NCBI GenBank assembly: GCA_963781065.1
Contig: CAWAET010000006.1
Location: 9,582-73,581 of the forward strand
DNA: 64,000 nt
Direction of reading: 5' to 3'
From: CALZJC01 sp963781065
GTDB taxonomy: Bacteria; Acidobacteriota; Thermoanaerobaculia; Multivoradales; JAHEKO01
This document shows positions 38,395 to 47,027 of this stretch, one piece after another. Each line of letters begins with the position of its first letter. Positions within the stretch are counted from its first letter, which is position 1. A model generated the notes under the pieces. The model saw only the letters and a list, made by a program, of their open reading frames with translations, ran no database searches and had not been told where the DNA came from. The position numbers and the translations under genes are program-made.

Positions 38395-38850
38395 CTATTT
38401 CATGCGCCCGGGAAACTCATGCCGCTTGAGCAGGCCGTCCAGGAGGCCGTTGACGAACCTGCCCGACTGCTCCGAGCCGAACCGCTTGGCCAACTCGATG
38501 GCCTCGTCGAGGACGACCAGCTTGGGCACGTCCGTCTCGTACAGAAACTCGTAGACCGCCAGCCGCAGGATGTTGCGGTCGACCACCGGCATCCGCTCCA
38601 GGCGCCAGTGCTCGGCCTGCTCGCGGATCAGGCCGTCGATCTCGTCGCGGTGCGCGAGGGTGCCGGTGACCAGGGCCTTGCCGTAGTCGTAGGCCGCCGC
38701 GAGATGGCCGCCAGCCGACCGCTGCCGCTGATCGTCGGCCTGGGCCGACGGGTCGAAATTGCGGAAGATCTGCGGCAGCGGGCTACCGCCGAGATCGCTC
38801 TGGAAGAGCATCTGCACGGCCATCTCCCGGGCTCGCCTCCGCTTGCTCAA
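38395..38850 (-). CDS. nusB: Transcription antitermination factor NusB
   Basis: NusB with NusE forms part of the rRNA antitermination complex. The 151-residue all-helical product has the family start RRRAREMAVQMLFQSDL, DRNILRLAVYEFLYETDVPKLVVLDEAIELAKRFGSEQSGRFVNGLLDG. These are standard NusB blocks. It is the first gene of a nusB-leuS-lptE set with 15 bases to leuS. Confidence 0.94.
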   Translation of the reverse strand: MSKRRRAREMAVQMLFQSDLGGSPLPQIFRNFDPSAQADDQRQRSAGGHLAAAYDYGKALVTGTLAHRDEIDGLIREQAEHWRLERMPVVDRNILRLAVYEFLYETDVPKLVVLDEAIELAKRFGSEQSGRFVNGLLDGLLKRHEFPGRMK

Positions 38851-38913
38851 CTTTCCGCCTCGACGGTCAAAGAACGCGGCCTCACGGTGGATCCGCGAAA
38901 CTCTCGCCCGCGC

Positions 38914-38919
38914 AGTATA
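38914..38919 (-). promoter_or_regulatory. Possible -10 element for nusB
   Basis: TATACT on the minus strand lies about 65 bases upstream of nusB. A matching -35 is not clear, so this is tentative. Confidence 0.3.
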
Positions 38920-38953
38920 CGCGAGCTTGGGCTCTACCCTCGCCGCGCTCGTG

Positions 38954-39655
38954 CTAGAGGCAGGGCAAAAGCTCGGTCGGGCCGTCCGGCCGGTCCTTCT
39001 CGATCAAAGCCTCGCCGCTGCACCGCTTCCCCTCGAAGGTGACGCTCTCGACGCGCAGCTGCACGCCGTCCGGCTCAGCCATGGCGATGGTGCCGACGAG
39101 GCTCTTGACATGACCGGCGGTCCAGACCAGGGCGGGCTTGGCCTCGTCGCCGTCGAGCTGGACGAGGAAGAAGGCGTGCCCGGTCGCCCGCACGGAGAAA
39201 GACTCTCCTGGCCGCTTGAGCACCAGCTGGGTCAAATTCAGCTTCTTGGCCACCTTGATCAGCAGGTCGGCGGCGTCGGTCTGCTCGCTCCAGAGGATGT
39301 AGGTCCAACCGTTGGCCGTGCCCTCTCTCTTGCGCGACGCAGGCGCCACCGCCTTGGCGCCGCCCGGGTCGCTGGAGGCGCCGACCTGACCACAGTCGGC
39401 CGAAGTGGCCGCCAGGGCATCGTAGGCCAGGACCGCCTTGGCGAACCACCTCCCCACCGTGGGAATGGAGGGGATCGGCTCACATCCCGGCGCGTGGTAC
39501 TGGGGATCCAGCTTGATCCGGCCGTCGTTCTCTTCGGCCGCGCCGGCAACGCCGGCCGGCAGCGCGAGGGCGAAGGCCGCGGCCGCTACCAGCGCCATCC
39601 GGCGCCAGCCCGGGGCTCGGCTGTCTACCTGTCTCTGCTGGCCTGTTTGCGCCAT
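38954..39655 (-). CDS. Secreted protein of unknown function
   Basis: From ATG 39655 the product has 233 residues. A 20-residue basic start (QTGQQRQVDSRAPGWRR) leads to a hydrophobic core and an AGAAEE cleavage region near residue 45. The mature protein has four Cys, a central segment FAKAVLAYDALAATSADCGQVG, and several beta strands towards the C-terminus. The frame continues to an ATG at 39754, but that would overlap the divergent promoter. I do not recognise the family. It ends about 100 bases before nusB on the same strand. Confidence 0.55.
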   Translation of the reverse strand: MAQTGQQRQVDSRAPGWRRMALVAAAAFALALPAGVAGAAEENDGRIKLDPQYHAPGCEPIPSIPTVGRWFAKAVLAYDALAATSADCGQVGASSDPGGAKAVAPASRKREGTANGWTYILWSEQTDAADLLIKVAKKLNLTQLVLKRPGESFSVRATGHAFFLVQLDGDEAKPALVWTAGHVKSLVGTIAMAEPDGVQLRVESVTFEGKRCSGEALIEKDRPDGPTELLPCL

Positions 39656-39701
39656 TGCCCGCGTTTCCCGTTCCTTCGCAGTCACTTCTGCGCTATGGTT
39701 G

Positions 39702-39730
39702 TTGCCGGGATTGCATGTAAAGAGTAGCAT
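39702..39730 (+). promoter_or_regulatory. Promoter of the membrane-TIR cassette
   Basis: TTGCCG (39702-39707), 17 bases, TAGCAT (39725-39730). The start near 39737 leaves about 17 bases before ATG 39754. The region is locally AT-rich. Confidence 0.55.
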
Positions 39731-39753
39731 AACGGCGAACCCGGCGCGATTCA

Positions 39754-40750
39754 ATGACCCGACTAGAGATAGCCGATCTCGAGCAGATCGTCAGCACGCT
39801 GCACCGCGAGCACGAGCGCCTGACCGGCAGTCGCAAGCGCTCGAAGGGCGGCGCGTTCAAGCGCGCGGCCTTCCTGGCCCTGCGCGTTGTCGCCTACTCC
39901 ATACCGATCACCCTGGCCTTGTTCCTGCTCGGCTACTTCTTGCTCGACTGGGGCGGCTCGATCCAACTGCTCCTGCTGGGTCTCTGGCTGGTCGTCGCGC
40001 TCCTTCTCCTGCTGCCGCTGACTCTGATCAACCTGCCGCTGATCATCACCGCCTGGAGGGAGCGGCGGCCGATCGTCAGCCGCAACCTGCTGGTGCCGGC
40101 GTTTCCCTCCTGGCAGCTGCGGGCGCGCTGGGTCGTGGCCGGGCTGACCGTGGTCGCGGCAATCCTCGCCGTCCTGCTGCCCGACTTCGGCTGGGCCGGT
40201 TTTACCGTGTTCCTGTTGGTGGTCGTCTTCCCCTTTCTGGTGCTGATGCTGCAGTCGTTCCTCGGACTGGCCCGGCGCAGCCTGGCGCTGGCGCGCAGCG
40301 TCGACGAGCTGCTGGTCGTGCTGGACGAGAAGCTGGCGACCGCCCGCCGCGAGTCGCAGCAGGTGATCGAGCTGCCGCACGAGCTCGCGGTCAAGCTGTC
40401 GGACGCCACCGACGGCATGCTCGCCAGCGAGCGCCTGCGGGCGATCGACGAATCGGTGCTGGTGCTGCCCTCGCAGTACTCGGTTGCCCAGTCGGGCTCG
40501 TTCCGGGAGAGCCTGCAGACGGCACGAGCCGACGGTTCGCCTCCAGATCTTGGATCACCTGCAGGAGCTGGCGAGCAACCAGCGGCCTCCGGGAGCCCGG
40601 CGCGCCGAAACCGCCAACCAATGGACGTGGGCGTTGAGCGATCTCGGAGTGGAGGTGGTCTACGAGATCGCCGAAGACGCCGCCAAGGTCCTGGTGCGGG
40701 ACGTGCGGCCGCCGACCGCCGCCGGAGGCGGTGCTGATGGCTCCGGCTGA
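39754..40750 (+). pseudogene. Membrane protein with RelE-like C-terminal region, one frame break
   Basis: The first frame gives a cytoplasmic helix, two long hydrophobic segments (about residues 45-100), a second pair (about 125-170) and a helical stretch to about residue 250. One extra base near 40519 shifts into a frame that reads VRLQILDHLQELASNQRPP and LGVEVVYEIAEDAAKVLVRDVRP before stopping at 40750. That segment resembles the RelE/ParE toxin fold pattern (helix pair, then strands with VYEI). The frame break is probably a sequence error, since both parts look intact. The end overlaps the TIR gene by 14 bases, which argues for one operon. Family not recognised; the RelE likeness is inference. 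Confidence 0.5.
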
Positions 40751-41465
40751 CAGCGGCGACTTCCCAAAGTACGGCTCCATCGAGGCCCCAGCGGCCTACC
40801 AGGCGCGCAAGGCCCTGCCCCCCGAACTGCAGCTGAGCCTGCAGGACATTCTCTATGAGTTGTGCGTCGACCCGCAGCGCTATCCCGACCGCATGGCCTC
40901 GTTCTCGCGCGACGGCAGCATCCAGACCTACTCCCACCCGGCGCCACCGATCGACATCACGATCGAGATCGTCGAGGACGAGAGCAAGATCTACATCCTC
41001 CAGTACGCCGCGCCGCTCGGCGTCAAGAAGACCGTCTTCATCAGCTACAGCCACGATGACACCGAGTGGCTGGATCGGCTGCGCAAGAGCCTCAAGCTGC
41101 TCGAGCGCAAGGGACTGATCGACATCTGGGACGACAGCGCCATCAAGCCCGGCGACAAGTGGCACGATGAGATCGACAAGGCGCTGAAGAAGTCCAAGGT
41201 CGCGGTGCTGCTGGTGAGCCAGAACTTTGCCGCGTCCGACTTCATCCTGGACGAAGAGCTGCCCTACATCCTCAAGTCGGCACAGCTGCAGTCGGTGCTG
41301 CTGTTGTGGATCGCGCTCAGCAGCGCTCCCTACGACGACATCGGCGTCGGCGAGTTCCAGGCCCTGAACGACCCGAACCAGCCGCTGGACAGCCTCGACG
41401 CCGGCGCCTGCAATCAAGAGCTGACCAAGATCTACGAGAAGATCAAGGCGGCGGTCACCGGCTAG
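40737..41465 (+). CDS. TIR-domain protein with RelE/ParE-like N-terminal region
   Basis: The 242-residue product has a C-terminal TIR domain from about residue 99: VFISYSHDDTEWLDRLRKSL, then LIDIWDDSAIKPGDKWHDEI and VAVLLVSQNFAASDFILDEELP, where the Glu residues of DEELP fall where TIR NADases place the catalytic Glu. Residues of about 12-90 read ARKALPPELQLSLQDILYELCVDPQRYP and later DITIEIVEDESKIYIL, similar in pattern to a RelE/ParE-like fold. GGAGG at 40724-40728 sits 8 bases before ATG 40737, which overlaps the upstream gene. TIR domains act in bacterial antiviral NAD depletion; whether this one does is unknown. Confidence 0.75.
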   Translation: MAPADSGDFPKYGSIEAPAAYQARKALPPELQLSLQDILYELCVDPQRYPDRMASFSRDGSIQTYSHPAPPIDITIEIVEDESKIYILQYAAPLGVKKTVFISYSHDDTEWLDRLRKSLKLLERKGLIDIWDDSAIKPGDKWHDEIDKALKKSKVAVLLVSQNFAASDFILDEELPYILKSAQLQSVLLLWIALSSAPYDDIGVGEFQALNDPNQPLDSLDAGACNQELTKIYEKIKAAVTG

Positions 41466-42961
41466 CCCGCGGGGCTGGAGAGCGCCTCTCGGAGCTCCTG
41501 TGCCGACAGGCGGGCGTAGGCGTAGTTGATGCCCAGGCCGTTGTAGTCGGCCGCCCGGGTGGCGAACTCGAGCGCCGCCTCGGTCTGGCCCTGGTCGCGA
41601 TAGGCCTCGGCCAGCAGCAGCAGCACCCGCGGATCCTGCTGGTTGGCCTGCTCGAGGTGGGTCACCGCGCCGGCGCCGTCTTCGGCCGCCAGCGCCAGCC
41701 GGCCCTGGATCTCGTGGTGCTGCCGTACCTCGAACGGTATTCCGCGCGCCGAAACCGCCGCGGCGTATTCCGCCGCCACCGCCCGCGCACCGTCGTGCTC
41801 GCCGCGCGCCAGCAGCAGCCGCGCCCGATCGTAGAGGATGTTGCGCCGCACCCGCTGGCGAACCTCGTCGCGCACCTCGGCCTTGTCGATCGCGGCCACC
41901 GACTGCTCGTAGGGCTCCGCCGCCTCGTCGAACCGGCCGGCCTCGAGCAGCAGATCGCCGGTCAGGTTGAGGTCCCCCGAGACCGAGGCCCAGTCGCCGC
42001 CGTCCTCGGCCAGCGCCCGCATCTCGCCGCAGGCCGCCAGCGCCGATAGGTAGTCACGCTCGTGGACGTAGGTGACGACCGTCCAGAACAGGGCCGCCCG
42101 CTCCTCGCCGACGTTGCGGGCTTTGCCGCGCAGGGTCGTCAGCGTTTCGCGTGCCGCCTCGCCGCGGCCCAGGAAGGCCTGGTTGTGGGCGATGCCGGCG
42201 TAGGAGGCGATGAAATTCTCGTCGGCCTCGAGCGCCCGGCGATAGTTGTCGATCGACTCCTCGAATCGCCCGGTCTTCATCAGCAGCTCGGCGTAGGAGT
42301 CGTACGGATTTGGGTCGTCCGGGATCAGCTCGATGTAGCGGCGGAAGGCCGCCTCGGCGGCCTCGAAGTCGCCCAGGAAGCGATGGGCGTAGCCCATCTG
42401 GTTATAGGGCGGCGAATACTCGGGGTCGATCTCGAGGGCGTGTTGGTAGTGGACGATCGCCTCCTGGTACTCCTGGCGGACGAAGTGGAAGCCGCCCAGG
42501 CCGTTGTGCGCACGCTTGTCCGCCGGGTACTGCTCGACCAGCCGCAGGAGAAGGTCCCGCTGCTCCTCCGGCTTGCCGTCGACGCCGGCCTGGGTGGCCA
42601 GGATCAACAGCCGCTCCCCCGCCGACACGCGGTCCACGAGCCCGACCGCCAGGGCCAGGGAGTCGAAGAACTCCTGGTTGGTGGAGCCGGTGAAGCCGGC
42701 CAGCAGATGAGCCCAGGCAAAGTTGGGATCCAGCGCAATCGCCCGCCCGAAGAACTCATGCGCGTCCGTCCTCCGCAGGCGCTCGTTGAGATCGCGGCCG
42801 GCGATGAAGGCTTCCCGGGCCTCGTCCGAGGTAGTGGTTATCGAGATCTCAGCCGCCCCGGGTACCTCCGAGACTTCGGCCGGCGGTCGGCAGGCGACGC
42901 CGGTTGCCGCGGCCATGAGGCTGACGGCGGCGAGGAACCGAACCGGACTGGGGACTGTCAT
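41462..42961 (-). CDS. TPR-repeat lipoprotein
   Basis: From ATG 42961 (AAGGAGAGAG nine bases upstream) the product has 499 residues. The lipobox AATGVAC lies near residue 24. After a short linker come TPR repeats through most of the protein, with helices such as AHNGLGGFHFVRQEYQEAIVHY, PPYNQMGYAHRFLGDFEAAEAAF and DSYAELLMKTGRFEESIDNY. TPR arrays mediate protein binding, so a scaffold at the envelope is likely. The stop shares CTAG (41462-41465) with the convergent TIR gene stop. No enzymatic domain is seen. Confidence 0.75.
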   Translation of the reverse strand: MTVPSPVRFLAAVSLMAAATGVACRPPAEVSEVPGAAEISITTTSDEAREAFIAGRDLNERLRRTDAHEFFGRAIALDPNFAWAHLLAGFTGSTNQEFFDSLALAVGLVDRVSAGERLLILATQAGVDGKPEEQRDLLLRLVEQYPADKRAHNGLGGFHFVRQEYQEAIVHYQHALEIDPEYSPPYNQMGYAHRFLGDFEAAEAAFRRYIELIPDDPNPYDSYAELLMKTGRFEESIDNYRRALEADENFIASYAGIAHNQAFLGRGEAARETLTTLRGKARNVGEERAALFWTVVTYVHERDYLSALAACGEMRALAEDGGDWASVSGDLNLTGDLLLEAGRFDEAAEPYEQSVAAIDKAEVRDEVRQRVRRNILYDRARLLLARGEHDGARAVAAEYAAAVSARGIPFEVRQHHEIQGRLALAAEDGAGAVTHLEQANQQDPRVLLLLAEAYRDQGQTEAALEFATRAADYNGLGINYAYARLSAQELREALSSPAG

Positions 42962-43039
42962 AGCTCTCTCCTTGGCGCGACCTGGCTGGCCGCGCATCGG
43001 GCGCCCCCTGGGAGGCGCCGCTCCGCCAGATCGTACCCG

Positions 43040-43852
43040 TCAGCTGCTACGCAGGCCAGCGGCGAAGGTTGCCCGCGCGTGCAGGTGGGCGTTGGCGGCC
43101 AGGAAACCGGACGGGTGACCGACGTCGAACAGCGGCGGCGGCAGCAGCCGGCCCAGCAGACCGCCCTCGGCGGCGATGCGCTGATAGACCGGCACCTCGT
43201 CGAACTCGCCCCGGATCTCCGGTCGCAGCCGCTCGATCCAGCGCATCACGTGCGGCCGGCAGACGTACCGCCCGCAGGTCCGCCGCACCGTCTCGCCGGG
43301 CGGGATCTCCAGCCGCCCCGGACGCTTGTCGAGCAACCGTGCGATCGCGAAGACCCCCGGTTCGGGCGAGCGGCCCTCGAACAGGCCGCTGTTGCCGTAG
43401 CGACCCGACTCGCGGCTGTCGAGCGACAGGACGCCCACCACGTCCTTGGCCGAGCGCTCGAACAGCTCGGTCAGCGAGGCCAGGCGGTACTCCGCCGCCA
43501 GCAGCACGTTGTCCGGCAGCAGCAGGGCGAACGGATCGTCGCCGGTGAAAGAGCGCGCCGCCCAGATGGCCTCGGCCAGCCCGTTGGGCTGCTCCTGCCA
43601 CAGGTAGTCGAAGGAGCAGTCGGCGAACTCCCCGTGCCGCCGAGCGGTCTCGAGGTAGTCGCGAATCAGCTCTTTGCCCGGGCCGAGGACCACGCCGATC
43701 CGGTCGAGACCGGCGGCCGCGGCCTCCTCCACGACCCGGTGGATCGCCGGCCGCGTGCCGACCGGTAGCAACTCCTTCGGCACCGTCCAGGTGACCGGCC
43801 GCATGCGGGTGCCGCGGCCGGCGGCGGGGATCAGGGCCTTGCGCAGCGGCAT
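43040..43852 (-). CDS. UTP-glucose-1-phosphate uridylyltransferase-like nucleotidyltransferase
   Basis: The 270-residue product has the GalU-type start RKALIPAAGRGTRMRPVT, VPKELLPVGTRPAIHRVVEEA (the PKE signature), LLLPDNVLL for metal binding, VCRPHVMRWIERL and FDVGHPSGFLAANAHL at the end. These enzymes join a sugar 1-phosphate with UTP. The sugar is not certain. It lies just after a galactokinase-like gene on the same strand, with 11 bases between, so a kinase plus pyrophosphorylase pair producing a UDP-sugar is a reasonable inference. Confidence 0.82.
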   Translation of the reverse strand: MPLRKALIPAAGRGTRMRPVTWTVPKELLPVGTRPAIHRVVEEAAAAGLDRIGVVLGPGKELIRDYLETARRHGEFADCSFDYLWQEQPNGLAEAIWAARSFTGDDPFALLLPDNVLLAAEYRLASLTELFERSAKDVVGVLSLDSRESGRYGNSGLFEGRSPEPGVFAIARLLDKRPGRLEIPPGETVRRTCGRYVCRPHVMRWIERLRPEIRGEFDEVPVYQRIAAEGGLLGRLLPPPLFDVGHPSGFLAANAHLHARATFAAGLRSS

Positions 43853-43863
43853 CGCGCGCCAGC

Positions 43864-45120
43864 CTAGCAGGGCCCGGTGGCAGGTCGGATGGTCGTGCTG
43901 CCACGGTCTCCGGCTTGCGTCTGGCAGTCCGCCGCGCCGCCCGCGCCGGTCGTGAAGAGCGCCGGCCGGCGCCCAAACCGCCTCGCGAACGCCGCCGCCA
44001 TCGCCTCCCCCACCGACGGCGCCGCCGACTCCTCGACCAGCGCGGCGACGAAGCCGCCGAAGCCGCCGCCGGAGAAGCGGGCCCCCAAGCAGCCAGGCGC
44101 CTCCCACGCGGCGGCGGCCAGCAGATCGAGCTCGGGCACGCTGACCTGGTAGAGGTCACGCGAGCTCTCGTGCGACCGGCGCATCAGGTCGCCCAACTCG
44201 TCCAGCCTGCCGGACCGGAGCGCCTCGGCCCCCCGCCGCGCGCGGGCGCACTCGCCCACGACGTGCAGCGCGCGCCGGCGGATCGGCGCCGGCAGCCGGC
44301 CGGCAAGCCGCTCGAGCTCGGCGGGCTGCACGTCGCGCAGGGTGGTGATCCCCGGCAGCTCCGGCCGCAGCAGCTCGACGGCCCGCCGGCACTGCTCGCG
44401 GCGGGCGTTGAACCGGGAACCGACCAGCCGCCGGGACACACCGCTGTCGGCGACCACCAGCCGCGCCCCCGGCGGCAGCGGGATCGACTCGTGCTCCAGG
44501 GTCCTGCAGTCGAGGAAGACGGCCGCACCGCGCCGCGCGTGCAGGATCACGAACTGGTCCATGATCCCCGACTGCAGACCCAGGTAACCCGTCTCGACCC
44601 GATGGCCGGTGCGGGCGCGATCGATCGAATCGAGACGGAGCCCCGAGAGCTCCTCCCAGGCCAGCAAGAGGGCCGATTCGAGGGCGGCGGAAGAGCTCAG
44701 ACCGGAGGCCATCGGCAGATCCCCCGCGATGACCGCGCTCATGCCCACGGGCTGGTGGCCGGCGCCACAAAGCGCCCAGGCAACGCCGGCAGCGTAGTCG
44801 GACCAGCCGGCGCCGGCGCCGGTCCGCTCTCGGATCGGCGGCGGCAGCCGGCCGAGCTCGAGCCGGGCCGCCTCGTCGAGATCGGCGGCAACCAGCTCGA
44901 GCCGTCGATCGTCGCGCCGGCCCGCGGCGACGTAGATCGCCCGCTCGATGGCCACCGGCAGGACCCAGCCCTCGCTGTGGTCGACGTGCGCGCCCAGCAA
45001 GGTGACGCGGCCCGGCGCGCGCGCGACGACCTCCGGCCGGGCTCCGAAATGGCGGCGATAGGTCGCCAGCGCTCGGTCCCTGGCGTTTCGTGAGGCGGTC
45101 GGCTGATCGGATTCGGGCAC
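43864..45120 (-). CDS. Galactokinase-like GHMP kinase
   Basis: The 418-residue product starts at GTG 45120. It has the galactokinase substrate loop APGRVTLLGAHVDHSEGWVLP near residue 34, the ATP-binding LPMASGLSSSAALE, the QSGIMDQFVILHARRGAAVFLDC block with the catalytic Asp, and the C-terminal SGGGFGGFVAAL. In the first motif the usual GEHTDY reads GAHVDH, so a sugar-contacting Glu is Ala. The substrate could therefore differ from galactose. It heads a two-gene unit with the GalU-like gene and diverges from the TRAP operon. Confidence 0.78.
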   Translation of the reverse strand: MPESDQPTASRNARDRALATYRRHFGARPEVVARAPGRVTLLGAHVDHSEGWVLPVAIERAIYVAAGRRDDRRLELVAADLDEAARLELGRLPPPIRERTGAGAGWSDYAAGVAWALCGAGHQPVGMSAVIAGDLPMASGLSSSAALESALLLAWEELSGLRLDSIDRARTGHRVETGYLGLQSGIMDQFVILHARRGAAVFLDCRTLEHESIPLPPGARLVVADSGVSRRLVGSRFNARREQCRRAVELLRPELPGITTLRDVQPAELERLAGRLPAPIRRRALHVVGECARARRGAEALRSGRLDELGDLMRRSHESSRDLYQVSVPELDLLAAAAWEAPGCLGARFSGGGFGGFVAALVEESAAPSVGEAMAAAFARRFGRRPALFTTGAGGAADCQTQAGDRGSTTIRPATGPC

Positions 45121-45144
45121 GGTGGGTCTCTCGCGGCGAGGTCA

Positions 45145-45150
45145 TAGAAT
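45145..45150 (+). promoter_or_regulatory. Possible -10 element before the TRAP operon
   Basis: TAGAAT ends 11 bases before the DctQ-type ATG at 45162 in the short gap shared with the divergent kinase. No good -35 is visible. Confidence 0.3.
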
Positions 45151-45161
45151 AACGACCGCTC

Positions 45162-45686
45162 ATGAGGGATCCAGGCGAAGCCCCCGGCGCGCCCGGCGCC
45201 GGCCGGGCGGCGGTCTTTTCGCATCACCTGGGCCGCGCCCTGGCGGCGGCGTCGGCGGCGGTGCTCGCCGCCCTGATGGCGCTCTCCGCCGCGGAGACCG
45301 CGGCCTGGCTGGTGGCGGAGGTGTCGTGGCCGCAGGTGGCCGAGATCCAGGGCCTGCTGCTGGTCTGGCTGACCTTCTTGACGGCCGCCTGGGCGGTCGA
45401 GGGCGGTCTCCACCTGGGCATGGAGCTGGTGGTTCGCCGGTTGCCGCCGCTGGCGGGCCGTTGGGCGGACCGCGGTACGGCGATGCTCGAGGCGCTGTTC
45501 GGAGCGCTCTGCGTCTGGCATGGCGCGAGGCTGGCCTCGTCGGTGGTCAACACCCTACCGGCGACGGGCTGGAGCGCCGGCTGGCAGTACCTGCCAGCGG
45601 TGGTCGGCGGCGCTCTGATCGCCCTGGCGGCCCTGGTGCGGCTCGCCACTGGCCGCCGCCGGCCCGATTTCGGCGCAGCCCGATGA
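45162..45686 (+). CDS. dctQ: TRAP transporter small permease (DctQ-type)
   Basis: The 174-residue product has four hydrophobic segments at about residues 26-48, 60-80, 100-120 and 140-165, the DctQ layout, with VAEIQGLLLVWLTFLTAAWAVEGGLHLGMELVV holding the family's conserved central part. It overlaps the large permease start (ATGA). Together with DctM and DctP downstream it forms a tripartite ATP-independent periplasmic transporter driven by an ion gradient. Confidence 0.85.
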   Translation: MRDPGEAPGAPGAGRAAVFSHHLGRALAAASAAVLAALMALSAAETAAWLVAEVSWPQVAEIQGLLLVWLTFLTAAWAVEGGLHLGMELVVRRLPPLAGRWADRGTAMLEALFGALCVWHGARLASSVVNTLPATGWSAGWQYLPAVVGGALIALAALVRLATGRRRPDFGAAR

Positions 45687-46978
45687 GTGATCCGGCCCAA
45701 CTGCTGCTCGTCTGCGGCCTGTTCGTCGCGCTGCTGGCGCTGCGGTTGCCGGTAGCGTTCTGTCTCGGTCTGTCGGCCTTCGCCTACTTCTTCGCCGCCG
45801 GCATCCCGGCCCTGGTGGTGGTGCAGAAGATCGCCAGCCAGTCCGCCGACCCCACCCTGCTGGCGATCCCCTTCTTCATCCTCTGCGGCGAGATCATGAG
45901 CCGCGGCGGCATGGCCGGCCGGTTGGTCGACCTGGCGAGCGTTTTTGTGGGCTTCATCCGCGGCGGTCTGGCGATGGTCAACGTCGCCGCCTCGATGTTC
46001 TTTGGCGGCATCTCGGGCTCCAGCGTCGCCGATACCGCCTCGCTGGGGGCACTGCTCATCCCGGCGATGACCCGCCGCGGCTACGACCGGGAGTTCAGCG
46101 TCGCTGTGACCGTCACCTCTTCGACCCAGGGCATCATCATCCCGCCGTCGCACAATGCCATCCTGTTCTCGCTGGCGGCGGGCGGCACGGTGTCGATCAA
46201 AGCGCTCTTCCTGGCCGGTTACCTGCCGGGCATGCTCATCGGCCTGGCCCTGATGACGCTGGCGCACGTCATCGCCCGCCGGCGCGGCTACCCGCGCGAG
46301 GCTCGCGTCGCCCCCCGCCGCGCCCTCGCCATCGCCGCCGGCGCCGCCCCGGCCCTGGTCACGCCGCTGATCATCATCGTGCCGATCGCGCTGGGCCGGG
46401 TCCCGGCGCAGCAGGCGGCAGTGGTGGCGGTGGTCTGGTCGGCCCTGGTCTCGACCCTGCTCTACCGCTCGCTGCCGCTGCGGGAGTACCCGGGCATCCT
46501 GGTCCGCTCTGCCCGCACCGCCAGCCTGGTGCTGATCTTGATCGGCTGCGCCGCCGCCTTCGGCGAGGTGATGACCTACCTGCACGTGCCCCAGCAGCTG
46601 GCCGCGGCCCTGGCCGGGCTGGCCGACCGCCCCTACGCCCTGCTGCTGCTGCTCAACGTCGTGGTGCTGCTGCTGGGCATGGTGATGGACATGGCGCCGC
46701 TGATCGTCATCCTGACGCCGATCCTGCTGCCGGTGGTCACCGCGGCCGGAGTCGACCCGGTCCACTTCGGCGTGATCCTGCTGCTCAACCTGGCGATCGG
46801 CCTGTGCACTCCGCCCGTCGGGAGCACTCTCTTCATCGGCTGCGCCATCGGCGGGATCAGCATGGAGCGGGCGGCGCGCGGCCTGTGGCCGTTCTACCTG
46901 GCGATGGCGGCCGTCCTGCTGCTGGTGACCCTGGTGCCCGCGGTCTCGCTCTGGCTGCCGCGTTGGGTGGGCGGCTGA
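45683..46978 (+). CDS. dctM: TRAP transporter large permease (DctM-type)
   Basis: The 431-residue protein has about 12 hydrophobic helices and the DctM motifs: LPVAFCLGLSAFAYFF, PFFILCGEIMSRGGMAGRLVDL, FFGGISGSSVADTASLGALLIPAM, IIPPSHNAILFSLAAGGTVSIKALF and GLCTPPVGSTLFIGCAIG. The ATG overlaps the stop of the small permease. Its frame is open well upstream, but the family start fits 45683. Confidence 0.94.
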   Translation: MSDPAQLLLVCGLFVALLALRLPVAFCLGLSAFAYFFAAGIPALVVVQKIASQSADPTLLAIPFFILCGEIMSRGGMAGRLVDLASVFVGFIRGGLAMVNVAASMFFGGISGSSVADTASLGALLIPAMTRRGYDREFSVAVTVTSSTQGIIIPPSHNAILFSLAAGGTVSIKALFLAGYLPGMLIGLALMTLAHVIARRRGYPREARVAPRRALAIAAGAAPALVTPLIIIVPIALGRVPAQQAAVVAVVWSALVSTLLYRSLPLREYPGILVRSARTASLVLILIGCAAAFGEVMTYLHVPQQLAAALAGLADRPYALLLLLNVVVLLLGMVMDMAPLIVILTPILLPVVTAAGVDPVHFGVILLLNLAIGLCTPPVGSTLFIGCAIGGISMERAARGLWPFYLAMAAVLLLVTLVPAVSLWLPRWVGG

Positions 46979-47027
46979 CGGCGGCGCTCCGCCGGCTCGC
47001 CGGAGGCCGGCCGGTAGGATGGAGGTC

